Positions 19,741 to 31,639 of a stretch of DNA of 64,000 bases are shown here, one piece after another. The position numbers and the translations under genes were made by a program. The DNA is from Saccopteryx bilineata (lineage: Eukaryota; Chordata; Mammalia; Chiroptera; Emballonuridae), in assembly GCF_036850765.1 (NCBI RefSeq), contig NC_089498.1, positions 68,612,305-68,676,304 of the forward strand, in the 5' to 3' direction. The notes below the pieces were generated by a model. That model searched no databases, had not been told where the DNA came from, and saw only the letters and a list, made by a program, of their open reading frames with translations. Numbering within the stretch: position 1 is the stretch's first letter; every line of letters starts with the position of its first letter.

Positions 19741-22028
19741 CCTGGGATGGAAACAGGCTTAACCAGAACTTTTTTCCATGAAAATGGAAAATTTCAGAAT
19801 AATGGGCAGACTGAAGAAAAACATGAACTGGATGCAGTAGGATTGGAAGACTGAGGAGGCAGCCCTTGATGAATGGCTTCAATTTCCTCATTGAAGAAAA
19901 ACAGGTCAGATTGTGAGGAAGAAACAGTAGAATCCAAGGTTAGAAAGAACAACTGCAGAGAGTCCAAAGGCAAGAACAGATTGGAAATTACAGAAAAATT
20001 TCCAGGGAGCACAGAAGCCCCAATATTCCTTTTAAGAGAAATTTCAAGAGTTGTAGTATGTACATGGCAGAAAGGATATAAAAGCTATACAAGAATTGAC
20101 TAACTTTAGACTCAATTCCATTGAACAGAATAGAGAAACTCACAGAAAAGCAAAAGGTATTCCTCAACAGAGGCACACTCACCGAAGTGGGCATATAACT
20201 CATATCTGCCACAGGCATTGTAGTAGTAGTAGTAGTTACTGAGCACTGTGATTCCTTTGCTTTCATTGTTTTACATTAATTACAGTATGCAGGTGGTCTG
20301 CACAGAGAAGTTAAATAATTTTCCCCAAATCAAGCAGTTACAAAGGGGCAGAGTTTTTGAACAGTGACTGTGAGTCACGTCCAGAGGAAAGTGACCAGGG
20401 CAGCAAAAAATCCAGAAGCTCTGAAATATGAGCAAGAGTTTGATAATTGAGAAGTTCTTGCCTAAATAAGACAGGCAGAAGCAAATAACTGTTTCTTCAA
20501 TTCTTTAACAGTTGCCATGTGGAAAAGGAATTATACTTTAATATTATGTGGCTTCAGGGAGCAGAACTAAACTAATACGCAGAAGCTCCAATGAGGTAAA
20601 TTTTGTCCAGAAAGCGTGAAGATCTTTGTAGCCTCAAGTGGAACAGGAGAAGCTACCCAGGTGAAGTTGCAGTGACTAAGGAGTTTGAGCTGAGGAAAGG
20701 GGGGCTTGGGAAGGCATTCAGACTTAGCAGCAGAGAGGACAGGCTGGCCCAGATTAAGTCCGGCACCCTTTCTGATACTGCAAGTCAGCCCCTAGTGTAC
20801 ATTTTTATTAACCCACAACAAACATTTGCTTTATTTTCTTCTCAGAGTAAGGCTGCTTAGCAGATACATAAAGCATGTGGATCACTATTACAACAATATT
20901 TGGATATAATAGAAGAGCAATAAGGCTATCCCAAATCTGCTAGAGCTGAGTTTTCAATTGCTTCAGAAGCTCTAAAGATTCAGATGAGGAAAGAAAGGGA
21001 GAAGAGAACATAGAGGAAAGGAGGGGGGAAAAGAACCAAAGAAAGGGAGGGAAAAAAAAGAAAAACAACAGGAAAAAATTCCTCTAGCTTGAAGTTTAGC
21101 CTCTTCCCGAGAACAAGCAAATATTCTATTGACAATTGTAAAAGTCTTTCCTGCCAAAAGTATCCTTTTAGAAGCTTTTAAAAAACAATCTCCATTTCCC
21201 TCACACTTCCTCATACTCTCATACATTGATGGAAAAAGCTCAAGCAGGAGTTCTGAAGCTCTTTCCTGAGCAGAGGTCAGTGTTTTTGGTGCAGTGCCAG
21301 TTTGAATGAAAAGATTTTCCTTTCTCTCTCTTAAGAGAAGGCACTAAGAACCTGCATGCTAAGATGCAAGATGGCCTCTGCCTGAATCAGATGCCAAGAG
21401 AGGGTCCATGCTATATTTTATTTAACATTTTAGCCTTGATTTGACAGCCAGTCTTATTGAAAAGATTAATATTCTGTATCGGTTTTAAAGAGCAAACTTG
21501 AATTTTTGACCTTGGCCTTCCTTGGAGAACCTTTTCTTAAAGATCTCGTTTTTCAATCTTGCAGCAGCTTTACTGTATTCTTCTCCCTGTTTTTCAGTGT
21601 GAGGACCTTTGTCTGTTTGGTTATTCTGTCGGGTTGCTTGGAATGTTAGGGTGCCACAATTAGAAACAACCATCATCTCAATCTATCTGGATCCATGGGC
21701 ATGCTGTGCAGCCAGTAATATGTGCAGTAAATCTTGACTATTATATTTTGAAGCAAATGACAAATTTTGACTTATTTCAGGATCTTCTCTTCTTTGTCTT
21801 CTTCTCAACTTATAATTCCTCTCAACTCTAGCATTATATTATTCAACAATGTACTTTCATATTTTAGTTTTTATGAACTACTGCATGGCTGTTTTCTTAT
21901 ACATTTTATTAATTGAATATAGACTTTCACCCATTTATTAATAACACATATGGGGTGGTCTTACACATCAAATAATGTTAAAGAATATCTTTATTCTTTA
22001 TAATTTTGCTTTCTGAAAATTAGATTAC
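19741..22028. other. Mostly unique sequence
   Basis: About 2.3 kb with no clear gene. It holds a (TAG)n run at 20220-20236, a possible MIR relic at about 20285-20370 and a purine-rich patch at 20982-21077. The frame at 20603-20860 has no recognisable domain. Confidence 0.4.
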
Positions 22029-22035
22029 TGTTTTT

Positions 22036-22397
22036 CCTCTTTTTTTTAATTATTAAGTTGAGAGACGGGGAGGCAGAGACAAACTCTAGCATGCACCCCA
22101 ACCAACTGGGATCCACCTGGCAAGCTCCCTACCAGGCAATGCTTGGCCCATCTGGGTTGCTGCTCCGTTGCTCAGCAATCAAGCTACTTAGTGTCTGAAG
22201 CGGAAGCCATCCTCAGTGCCTGGGACAGCTTTGTTCAAACCATTTGAGCCATGGCTGTGGGAGGGGAAGAGAGAGAAAGGAAAGGGAGAGGTAGAGAAGC
22301 AGATGGTTGCTTCTCCTGTGTGCCCTGACCAAGAATCAAACCTTGAGACTTTCACATGCGGAGACGATGCTCTATCCTTGAACTAACCAGCCAGGCC
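22036..22397 (-). mobile_element. Type A SINE
   Basis: Minus-strand copy with both promoter boxes near 22335-22395. Short duplication tgttttt at 22029-22035 and 22398-22404. Confidence 0.85.
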
Positions 22398-22404
22398 TGT
22401 TTTT

Positions 22405-23220
22405 AAGTCATTACAAAACTATTGCATGGTACAAACAGTCATACAATTCAGCCTTGCTTTTTACCATTTTGAGAAGGAAATTGCCCATATCAGCATCACG
22501 GCTGAAATATTTACATTTGAGTCCCAATCCTTCTGTTTTTGCCAATTGTCAGAAGCAAATCCAATCAGGAATTTTGGCAGTGAGTAGCTGCAATATTACA
22601 CAAAGATGGAGATGCATGTAAACATCATGAAGATGTATATCCCTTCCAATTTACATTCATCTGTCTGATGAATATCAAAAGATGCATTCTTGTTTTTATT
22701 CTTTGTTTTGTTTATAGCTTTCATATTACTCTAGGTAACTTATCAGAACACCTTGGCTTTAGTCCTCTTTTAGCCACTTGTCAGCAATTTCTCTCTCTCT
22801 CTCTCTCTAGGCCTCCACTATTTATTTGTAAAATCAGGAACTGGATTAAACAATCACTAAAATCCCCTTAGGCTCTAAAATTCTGTTTCTATGAGATACT
22901 ATTGCTGACTGAGCAATTAGGAACTAAACAAACAAATAAAATTTAAGTGGTAAAATGATCAAGAATATGTTACTAAAAAGGTATGGGAGAATAAATTATC
23001 TTTTTAAATCCCTGAACAATTCAGTAGGGTAATTATTCTCATTCATTGAAAACATATTAAAGAGAGTAACACTGTGTTTTAATATATTTTTGGCAAACCC
23101 AGTCAGAAGGACCACAGTCAAGTACCAGTATTTAAAAGTTAACACATCAAACCCAAATGGGTGAAAAGCTGAGAAAGAACAGGTATGGCAAATGGAGTCT
23201 CCTGAGCACTGCAACTTGAC
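22405..23220. other. Unique sequence with a (CT)n run
   Basis: (CT)n at 22790-22809; otherwise nothing recognised. Confidence 0.4.
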
Positions 23221-23233
23221 CATCTCTGTCTTT

Positions 23234-23601
23234 TTTTTTTTTGTATTTTTCCGAAGCTGGAAACAGGGAGGCAGTCAGACAGATTCCCACATGCACCCGA
23301 CCGGGATCCACCCAGCACGCCCACCAGGGGGCATGCTCTGCTCATCTGAGTGTCCCTCTGTCGTGACCAGAGCCACTCTAGCGCCTGGGGCAGAGGCCAA
23401 GGAGCCATCCCCAGCACCCGGGCCATCTTTTGTTCCAATGGAGCCTCGGCTGCAGGAGGGGAAGAGAGAGACAGAGAGGAAAGAGGGGGAGGGGTGGAGA
23501 AGCAGATGGGCGCTTCTCCTGTGTGCCCTGGCCAGGAATCGAACCCGGGACTTCCGCACACCAGGCCGACGCTCTACCACTGAGCCAACCGGCCAGGGCC
23601 T
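23234..23601 (-). mobile_element. Type A SINE, young-looking
   Basis: Near-consensus minus-strand copy with an exact 13-bp duplication, catctctgtcttt, at 23221-23233 and 23602-23614. Both A and B boxes are intact. Confidence 0.95.
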
Positions 23602-23614
23602 CATCTCTGTCTTT

Positions 23615-24860
23615 ATTGTCTTTTGAAGTCTTGTTTTTTCCCTTCCTTTCCCTTCTTTAATTCATTCAACATTAATGAATAATTACTGAATGCCTATAAT
23701 GTAAATAAGTACTAACTGAATACCTGCAGTGTAAAGAAAACTTTTTTGAAACCGAGTTATGACACTGAACAGAATTATTTCTCAGTCTTAAAAGAAGTTA
23801 CATTTTTAGACAGGTAGACAGGAAAATAATAATTAAGAAAATACTCAATACAATGAAAAATTTGAACCACGATAATGAGTGAGGATGCACCTAAGTGAGA
23901 ATTTATTTACACAGAGACAGAGAAGGTGTCTGCACAGAGTGAAGTGAGGGAGAGAGCCAAACAAAAATTTCTGGAAGTAGCTTAAGTTTTGTCAACTTAG
24001 TAACTAAGATCTTTGCTTCCATTATATTTTATAACTATTTTTAGAAAATACATTGTTTTAGAAAAACTTATTAAGCATATAATTTTCAGGAGTATTTAAA
24101 TGTATAGAAACTAGGAGGTTTAACAAAAATAATAGCACATCTAAGAAAAAAATATGGCAATATTCCTGGTTCCAAAAGAGAATAAAAAAGTAGCCTATCC
24201 ACTGGGTTCAAGGATCTTTCTTGACCACGGACCCACACAGCTGGTAACTAAGCATTGGTAAATGAGTGAGAAATTGCTTTTCATGTACACTGTGTACCTC
24301 AAGGTACCAGTGTGGGTTTTTTTTGAGATCCCCAAAATATTGTTTGATATATGTTTGAGTGTATCTTGATTCATGAGGCAGGTAGGATCGGCTGCCTTGT
24401 GATATGTTCTAATCATCTAGTCTGTACTCTTAATGGTAGCTGAGACCTCCATAATTCCTTAGAAACAATCTCCAGGATACTGTAGTTCTCAGAAATGTTA
24501 GTGAGGCAAGGTTATAAGATTGAATTTTGAAAAGATAAGTGACCAACTTACCACATCAGAAACAAGTGATTAGGTTATAAAGGGGCCCTGATAAAAGAAT
24601 GTGAATACATAGTAAATTTATTCTAAATTTAGAATTCAAGCATTTCTTATTTATGATATAAACTATCATCTAGTTTTATATAGATGGCATTATTTAGGAT
24701 GAAGTAAGAAATAGCACATGAAGAATTTATTTTTTCCTATAAAAAAAGCTATTGTAGGTATCTTTATAATTTTCAAATGTTGCTTGTTAAAACAATGATT
24801 TTATCTCAGAATCAGAATGGTATGGATGATGAAATATGAAAAGTAGAACATATCAGACAG
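23615..24860. other. Unique sequence, nothing recognised
   Basis: No repeat or gene could be supported. Confidence 0.4.
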
Positions 24861-24869
24861 AATTGGATA

Positions 24870-25030
24870 GATATTCTAACACTGACACTTAAAATCTGAA
24901 TAGACTTAAGAAGTTGTTAAACTCTATTGGCCTCAAATCCTTCTTCTGCAAAATGGGGAACATATATCTGAATGAGTATCAAGTAAGATATTATCTCTAA
25001 TAGTCCAGGCATAATGTTTGAAATACAAAA
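24870..25030 (+). mobile_element. MIR SINE relic
   Basis: Plus-strand MIR pattern: 'cactgacacttaaaatctg', a core with 'taaactctattggcctcaaat', then 'gcaaaatggggaac'. Confidence 0.55.
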
Positions 25031-25239
25031 TAAAGCTCTTCACATCCATTACTTTCCTTCTCATTTTAATATCTTTTATTCACTAGTATTTCAAAGGCCT
25101 AGTGGAACCAATATTTATTGAGTGAATTCATGAGTTTCTATTATGTTTTTGTTAGAACTTAGCACGTTAAATGTTCAGTGCAGTGCCTAGTACAGAGTAA
25201 ATATTGAATAAATCATAGCTATAATTATTATTAGAGAAT

Positions 25240-25976
25240 CCAACTAAAGCAGTCGGATCAGTTCTATTAGACCATTCATATTACTAGTTTTAATTACTCT
25301 AATTTAAGACTTTCATGTCATTTTTATTTTTAACCCTGTTAAAACATTTAGAGTTGTCACAAATAACTTTGTGAGACAGAATAAGTAAGCCTTCAAAAAT
25401 AAGAAGATACTCTTCTTCCAGGTTTTTTATAAATGCACCATTAAAAAAACAACAAAGAAAAAACTATGTATACCTTGACCACCATTGCTAGAGGGCTAAC
25501 TTTTATTAGTTGTTAATGCAGCTTTTATCACTGAAGAGATTAACATAAAGTTGCTGAGAGCCTGATTACAGGGCAAATGTTCCCAGAAAAATGGCAGGAG
25601 CAGCAGGTAAGATATTCAAGTGTATCAACATTTTTTATTGTTTCCTAGCAAAAATGATACATAGTTAAAACAACATTTGGCAGATTTATAATTCAGCCCA
25701 GAATTTAGTTTGTGGAAACCATACAGCTCCAAAAAGTCTGGCTAAAAGGGGTACAATGCTCACTATATACATCCAGAAGCAAATATAAATGCAGAAACCA
25801 TAAGTAACTCTTAAGCTTACAGATGGAAAATGCATGAACTTTAGCAAGTAGGGAACACATATTAAAAAAGTATTCATTGTTTATCTCAAATTCAAACTTA
25901 ACAGGGTGGCTATATTGTATCTTGCAACCCTATTCATGGTAAATATGCAATGTCCATAAGTTCTTCTTTTAAAATA
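25240..25976. other. Unique sequence, nothing recognised
   Basis: No repeat or gene could be supported. Confidence 0.4.
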
Positions 25977-25985
25977 ATTGCTTTC

Positions 25986-26356
25986 AGCCCTGGCCGGTTG
26001 GCTCAGCGGTAGAGCATCGGCCTGGCGTGCGGGGGACCCAGGTTCAATTCCCAGCCAGGGCACATAGGAGAAGTGCCCATTTGCTTCTCCACCCCCCCCC
26101 CCCTTCCTCTCTGTCTCTCTCTTCCCCTCCTGCAGCCAAGGCTCCATTGGAGCAAAAGATGGCCTGGGCGCTGGGGATGGCTCCTGGGCCTCTGCCCCAG
26201 GCGCTAGAGTGGCTCTGGTCGGCAGAGCGATGCCCCGGAGGGGCAGAGCATCGCCACTGGTGGGCGTCCGGGTGGATCCCGGTCAGGCGCATGCGGGAGT
26301 CTGACTGTCTCTCCCCGTTTTCAGCTTCAGAAAAATACAAAAATATATATATATAT
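25986..26356 (+). mobile_element. Type A SINE
   Basis: Plus-strand, near consensus, with duplication attgctttc at 25977-25985 and 26357-26365. It ends in an (AT)n tail. It has a C run at 26091-26103. Confidence 0.93.
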
Positions 26357-26365
26357 ATTGCTTTC

Positions 26366-26840
26366 TAATTTGTTTTCTTAGACAGTAGAGGTATTGGTAT
26401 CCATAATAACATTAATTAACTAATTAATTAAAGTGTCATTTCTTATAAAAATAAAACACACAAAATTTATTAACTGGTCTCTGAACTCATGATAGCCAAG
26501 TTCAAATGGATATTTAGTGCAGATCTACAATCCTACTTCTTCCTGGAAATGGCCTGCTCACCTAAATGACCACACCCTAATTTTTCTTCTCTCAAATATG
26601 TAACAACCTTACCACTGTTCTTTGTCTTTGCATGTAAACTTACTTGCCCTTCCACTGAGTAATAGAAACAACTGGAAAAGATTGTCCATATATTTTCTTT
26701 GCATCTATTCACATTATTTCTATGGTTATGTACTCTGTCTTCTTTCTGTTGCAGTTCTAGCCAATCCCTTCTTTTATGCACTAGATCCCATTTTGCTTCC
26801 CAGGAATACTTCTCCTAAAATTTTTGCCTCTTCCAAAATT
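26366..26840. other. Unique sequence, nothing recognised
   Basis: Short frames only. Confidence 0.4.
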
Positions 26841-26850
26841 ACTTTTCTCT

Positions 26851-27228
26851 CTTTTTTTTTTTTTTTGTATTTTTTCTGAAGTTGGAAACGGGGAGGCAGT
26901 CAGACAGACTCCCGCATGCGCCCAACCGGGATCCACCCGGCACGCCCACCAGGGGGCAATGCTCTGCCCATCTGGGGTGTCACTCTGTTGCAACCAGAGC
27001 CATTCTAGCGCCTGAGGCAGAGGCCACAGAGCCATCCTCAGCACCCAGGCCAACTTTGCTCCAATGGAGCCTTGACTGCGGGAGGGGAAGAGAGAGACAG
27101 AGAGGAAGGAGAGGGGGAGGGGTGGAGAAGTATATGGGCGCCTCTCCTGTGTGCCCTGGCCAGGAATCGAACCCAGGACTCCTGCACGCCAGGCTGACGC
27201 TCTACCACTGAGCCAACCGGCCAAGGCC
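26851..27228 (-). mobile_element. Type A SINE
   Basis: Minus-strand, near consensus. Exact 10-bp duplication acttttctct at 26841-26850 and 27229-27238. Confidence 0.95.
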
Positions 27229-27283
27229 ACTTTTCTCTTCTTTAATGAATTATTTCTATCAACATTCAATCATATGATAATGT

Positions 27284-27413
27284 TTTTAGGAAGGGAAGAA
27301 TAATGGTGGAAGAGAGAAGGAAGGAAAGAAGAATGGAGGAGAGAAAAAGAAAGGGCAAGAGACAAGAGGAGTGAGAACAGAGGAAGAGGAGAAGGGAAGA
27401 AGAAAGTGCTTCT
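27284..27413. repeat. Purine-rich tract
   Basis: About 130 bp of nearly unbroken A and G in mixed GGAA/GAAG units. Confidence 0.8.
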
Positions 27414-27657
27414 TTTGATCTAGTAATTCTCTTCAGTTATAATCTCATTTCTTCATTTCCTATTTTACAAAAATACTGCTTAAAATATTGATCTCTACTC
27501 ATTCTTCCCAATTTATTCCATCTTCTCGCATCTTTTGAATCCACTCTAATCAGGATTTTAACCCTTGAGCCCCACTAAAACTGCTCCTGTCTAGTTCACC
27601 AATAAATCTACCCGTGTGAATCCAATGGCAAATTCTTAGTACTCATCTTACTTTCTG

Positions 27658-28105
27658 TATTAATTTTTTTAGGGCTGCCAGAACAAAGCACCACAAACTA
27701 CATGGCCTAAAACAACACAAACACATTATCTCACAGTTCTGGAGGATATAAGCTTACACTCAAGGTGTTGGCAGGGCCATATTTCCTCTAAAACTCATCG
27801 GGAAATTTTTGTTTGTTAGTCGTAGCTTCTGGTACCAGCAACCTTTGGCATTCCCTGGCTTGCTGGTACAAAACTCCAACTATCTGCTTTCATCATTACA
27901 TAGTGTTCTCTATGTATGTCTCTGTCTTCACATGATAATTCTATTACAGGAATGCCACTCATATTGAATTAGGGGCCCACTTTACTCCAATATCACCTCA
28001 TTTTAACTAATTTTATCCGCAAAGACCTTAGTTCCAAATGAAGTTGCATTCTGAGGTACTGGAAATCAGGACTTCAATTTATCTTTTAGGGAGAACACAT
28101 GCTAT
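27658..28105 (-). mobile_element. MLT1-type LTR (ERVL-MaLR)
   Basis: Minus-strand LTR. On the plus strand it reads 'gggctgccagaacaaagc', 'ctcacagttctggagg', '...ttatccgcaaagacctta...'. These are landmarks of MLT1-like MaLR LTRs. It lies within the L2. Confidence 0.75.
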
Positions 28106-28649
28106 TGCTATTTAAATGTTGGACAGTCATCTCAAATTCAGCATACCTAAATCCAAGCACCCACTACCGCCCCCAAATAACTGCTTCCACAGCCTTTCAC
28201 ATCTCAAAAATGGCTACTTCATTCTTACAATTCTTTAGGAAAACATCTATAAAGTAATGATTTCATCTTTTCTCTTTTTACCCCACATCATATACACTGG
28301 AAAATATTTTCAGCTCATTACTTCTCACCACCTTCATTACTACCACTCTAGTCCAAGCCTGAGACATATCATTCCTAAACCATTATAATAGCCTTCTGAC
28401 ATGCCTCCAGGCTTACCTACTACAATCTATTCTCAACACAGGAGCCAAAACCATTCTGTGAAAAAGCCAGATTATGTTACTTCTCAGCCTAAAACCCTAT
28501 AAATACCCCGTTTCTTTCAGCATAATTGACAAAGTTTTTATAATAGCCTAAAAATGCCCTCTTTCCCATTAACTGCCAGAAATGTCTCAGAATTTATTCT
28601 TCACATTTCAGGAGATCCTCCTCCCCTTAAATTTGCTCCAGATACCTTT

Positions 28650-28654
28650 ATGGA

Positions 28655-28688
<34 letters not shown>

Positions 28689-28689
28689 C
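28650..28689. repeat. (CT)n microsatellite
   Basis: About 40 bp of CT repeats with two interruptions. Confidence 0.85.
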
Positions 28690-29060
28690 CCCCATTCTCT
28701 CCTCTCTTAGTCCCTTTAAAAATACCTACTTAACAGTTAGATTTTCTTTGATAAAAACTTTTTCTTTTATAAAAGCATCTCCTCTCCAATACCCTTATCA
28801 CTCCTTTCTTATTTTTTTTCACGTTAGCCCTAATACTATCTAAAACACTACAAATTAATAAAAATCATCTCTCTAGTTTTCTCCCTCTAGTTTATTGCTT
28901 TTGTCTCTACTGGCCACTAAATTCTAAGAGGACTGAGATTTTTGTCAGCTTTCCTCACTACAAATGTTGAAAAAGGAATCAACAAATCATTTATAGAGGA
29001 AACTATAAAAATTAAACAGAGTTCAGTTCTACATACCACACTTAATGTCTTCTGATCGTA

Positions 29061-29072
29061 ATGCTCGTTATT

Positions 29073-29103
<31 letters not shown>

Positions 29104-29470
29104 TTTAATTCAGTGAGAAGCAGAGAGACAGATTTCCGCATGCATCCCTACTGAGATCCACCCAGAAAGCCCACTAGGGGGCGATATTATGCCCATCTGT
29201 GGCATTGCTCTATTGCTCAGCAACCAAGCTCTTCTTCGCACCTAAGGCAGGGGCCATGGAGCCAGCCTCAGGGCTTGGGGCCAACTTGCTCCAATCGAGC
29301 CATAGCTGCAGGAAGGGGAGGGGGAGAGAAAGAGAGAGTGAGAGAGAGAAAAAAGCGAGGAATAGGTGGAGAAGCAGATGGGTGCTTCTCCTGTGTGCCC
29401 TGACTGGAAATCGAACTCAGGGCATCCACACACCGGGCCGATGTTCTACCATTGAGCCAACTGGCCAGGA
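29061..29470 (-). mobile_element. Type A SINE
   Basis: Minus-strand copy with a (CT)n tail-side run at 29077-29103. Imperfect duplication tctgatc at 29051 and 29471. Confidence 0.85.
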
Positions 29471-29480
29471 TCTGATCAGT

Positions 29481-30545
29481 AAATACTTAAATTAAACAAA
29501 ATAAATTTTAAAAATTATAAAATAGAAGCCAGTAATATTATATAAAAATTTATGGGTAATTATAATATGTAAATTAAACAAAACTTTTTCTTTTTAATTT
29601 TCATTAGTCCTCAAAGAATTTTTTTTGTTGGGCAAAGATGCCTAATACTTTTATATTCTCTCTTCTCTTACCTTTAAGAAATAACATTATTTGCTGGCTA
29701 ATCTTTTGTACCCCTTAATGGATGATTAGATTTTGTATAGTCACTTTAATGTACAAATTCAGCCTACACTTCTTCTGCCAAATGTCTTCTGTATTAATTT
29801 TATATTTTATATTAATTTTTTATCAAATAAAAAGGTTAATCTTTTATACAAAAGGTTAATCTTTATTCTTTGTCCTGTTGAATACTTAGAAGTTTAATCT
29901 CCCCCAGACACTTTTCTATGAATATTTATAAGATTGACATTGAATAATAAAATTAAATCCTGCAAGACTTTCACCTTGCCATATCTCAAATAGTTAAAAA
30001 GTGTTAATCATCTTTAAAACACCAACCAAACTGCACATTTGAACATAGCTTGAGGACCCTATATTTACCAACCATAAAGAAATAATTTCAGGGACTATTT
30101 GGTGCTTGATAGGTAACTAGTGAAGGCCTACATGGATATTGGCCCTATCTCTGTGCAGAGAGGAACAGCTTTTGGCTTCTGATATGGCTGTGAGGTCAGA
30201 TGAGGCTGGGCTGGTATTTCAGAGCCTTGCCAAACCCTATGGGAATCCACAGGTACAGGTGCCAGGACTATGACAGGCCTAGGATCTGGGAGCATGACTC
30301 TTAACTGAATAGAATCATCTAGATATGTTGTCATCCTGATACTACCCGGTAGGGGGCAGAACTTAGGAATCAGCCAAAACACTGCTGCTGCTAGAAAAAA
30401 ATACCTTTGGAAAAAATGCCACCCATGTTTTCCCTTAGGAAATGCTCCTTTGAGTAGTCCTTTTCAGGTCTTTTTGAAAATATTATTCAATTTTGCGCTC
30501 ACAACAATACTGTAAAGGTTTGGTTTCCAGCGTTGGCTGCATATT
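29481..30545. other. Unique sequence, nothing recognised
   Basis: AT-rich. The minus frame at 30128-30382 has no recognisable domain. Confidence 0.4.
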
Positions 30546-30556
30546 TGAATGATTTG

Positions 30557-30571
30557 AAGAGATTAAAAGAA

Positions 30572-30603
<32 letters not shown>

Positions 30604-30848
30604 AAAAAGATAGAAAGAAAGAAAGAAAAGAAGAAAAAAGAAAGAAAGAAAAGAATAAAAAAGAAAGAAAAAAAGAAGAAAGAAGAAAAGAAAGAAAAGA
30701 AGAAAAAAAGAAAGAGAGGATGGAAGGAAGGAAGGGGGGAGGGAGGGAGGGAGGGAGGAAGGAAGGAAGGAAGGAAGGAAGGAAGGAAGGAAGGAAGGAA
30801 GGAAGGAAGGAAGGAAGGAAGGAAGAGATAAAGAAAAAGAAAGAGGAC
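30557..30848. repeat. Long polypurine tract, (GAAA)n to (GGAA)n
   Basis: About 290 bp, almost all A and G on the plus strand: a (GAAA)n section first, then (GGAA)n at about 30750-30825, with only a few T interruptions. Its minus-strand frame reads as Phe/Leu/Pro/Ser repeats and is not a gene. Confidence 0.95.
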
Positions 30849-31630
30849 GCAGGCCTTCCTATAAACTATGTAGCTTAGGGCACAGACATCTCTATTTTGT
30901 AAGGACTCTCCCAGTGGTCCCAATACACAAAAATTAAGAATTACATAAAAAAGACTGACCAATCTAGTATCTTCATTCAGATATATGGGTAAGGAAACCA
31001 AGGTTAAGTGACCTTTGTAATGTCACACTGCCAATATAAGATCTTTTATTTTCATTATCTCATAGCACACCTCCAACCTCCCTTACTTCCTGTCACACAA
31101 CTTTCCTGCCTTTCAGCTAGTGAAGATATTTAAGCTCATAGGAGAAAAATATAACAAAGTTGGGACTAAAGTAGGGTGGGAACAGTTCAGGGAAAATAAT
31201 CAGTTATTATGTTATAGTCACCCAACCTTCCTTCCCAGCCAAAGTCAGCACTGGAAAGCTGCCTGATGCTTCAGAGTGTGAAACTGAGACAAGGAAACAA
31301 GGCAGAGTGCTACACTATGCCTACTACTAACAACAACTCTTTTGATATTTTACACATTAAAACCTTATTTATGTTTTAATTTCAATAACAATTCCCACAA
31401 AAGCAAAAGCCACACAACTTTATTCTTATCTTTTTTCAATATACTTTTTGATTTCAGATATTCTGTGCATAGGCTTACATTTCCACTTAGTAAGCACTGA
31501 GAATCTTTTTACTCAATGATGAGTTCGACAAAAGTTCACTGACAGGTTCTTATAAACCTTGTCTGACCTCTCTGTCCCACCTATTTTAATTCCAGTATAG
31601 GCCAGTAATTCCACATCTGTCCAGAGAAAC
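30849..31630. other. Unique sequence, nothing recognised
   Basis: No repeat or gene could be supported. Confidence 0.4.
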
Positions 31631-31639
31631 CTCATTAGC

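Larger units (their letters stand above)
27430..28960 (+). mobile_element. L2 LINE, split by an LTR
   Basis: Plus-strand L2. The reverse-transcriptase region is recognisable at 27600-27657 ('ccaatggcaaattcttagtac'), then the LTR, then the rest: 28110-28600 carries the typical L2 C-terminal coding stretch and 28600-28960 the 3' end. Many stops. The frames are dead. Confidence 0.75.

Noticed and set aside
26781..27269. A 162-residue minus-strand frame
   Set aside because: Also a type A SINE read-through with the same residues as at 62002.
30483..31001. A 172-residue minus-strand open frame rich in Phe, Leu, Pro and Ser
   Set aside because: It runs through the polypurine tract and is just a translated simple repeat.
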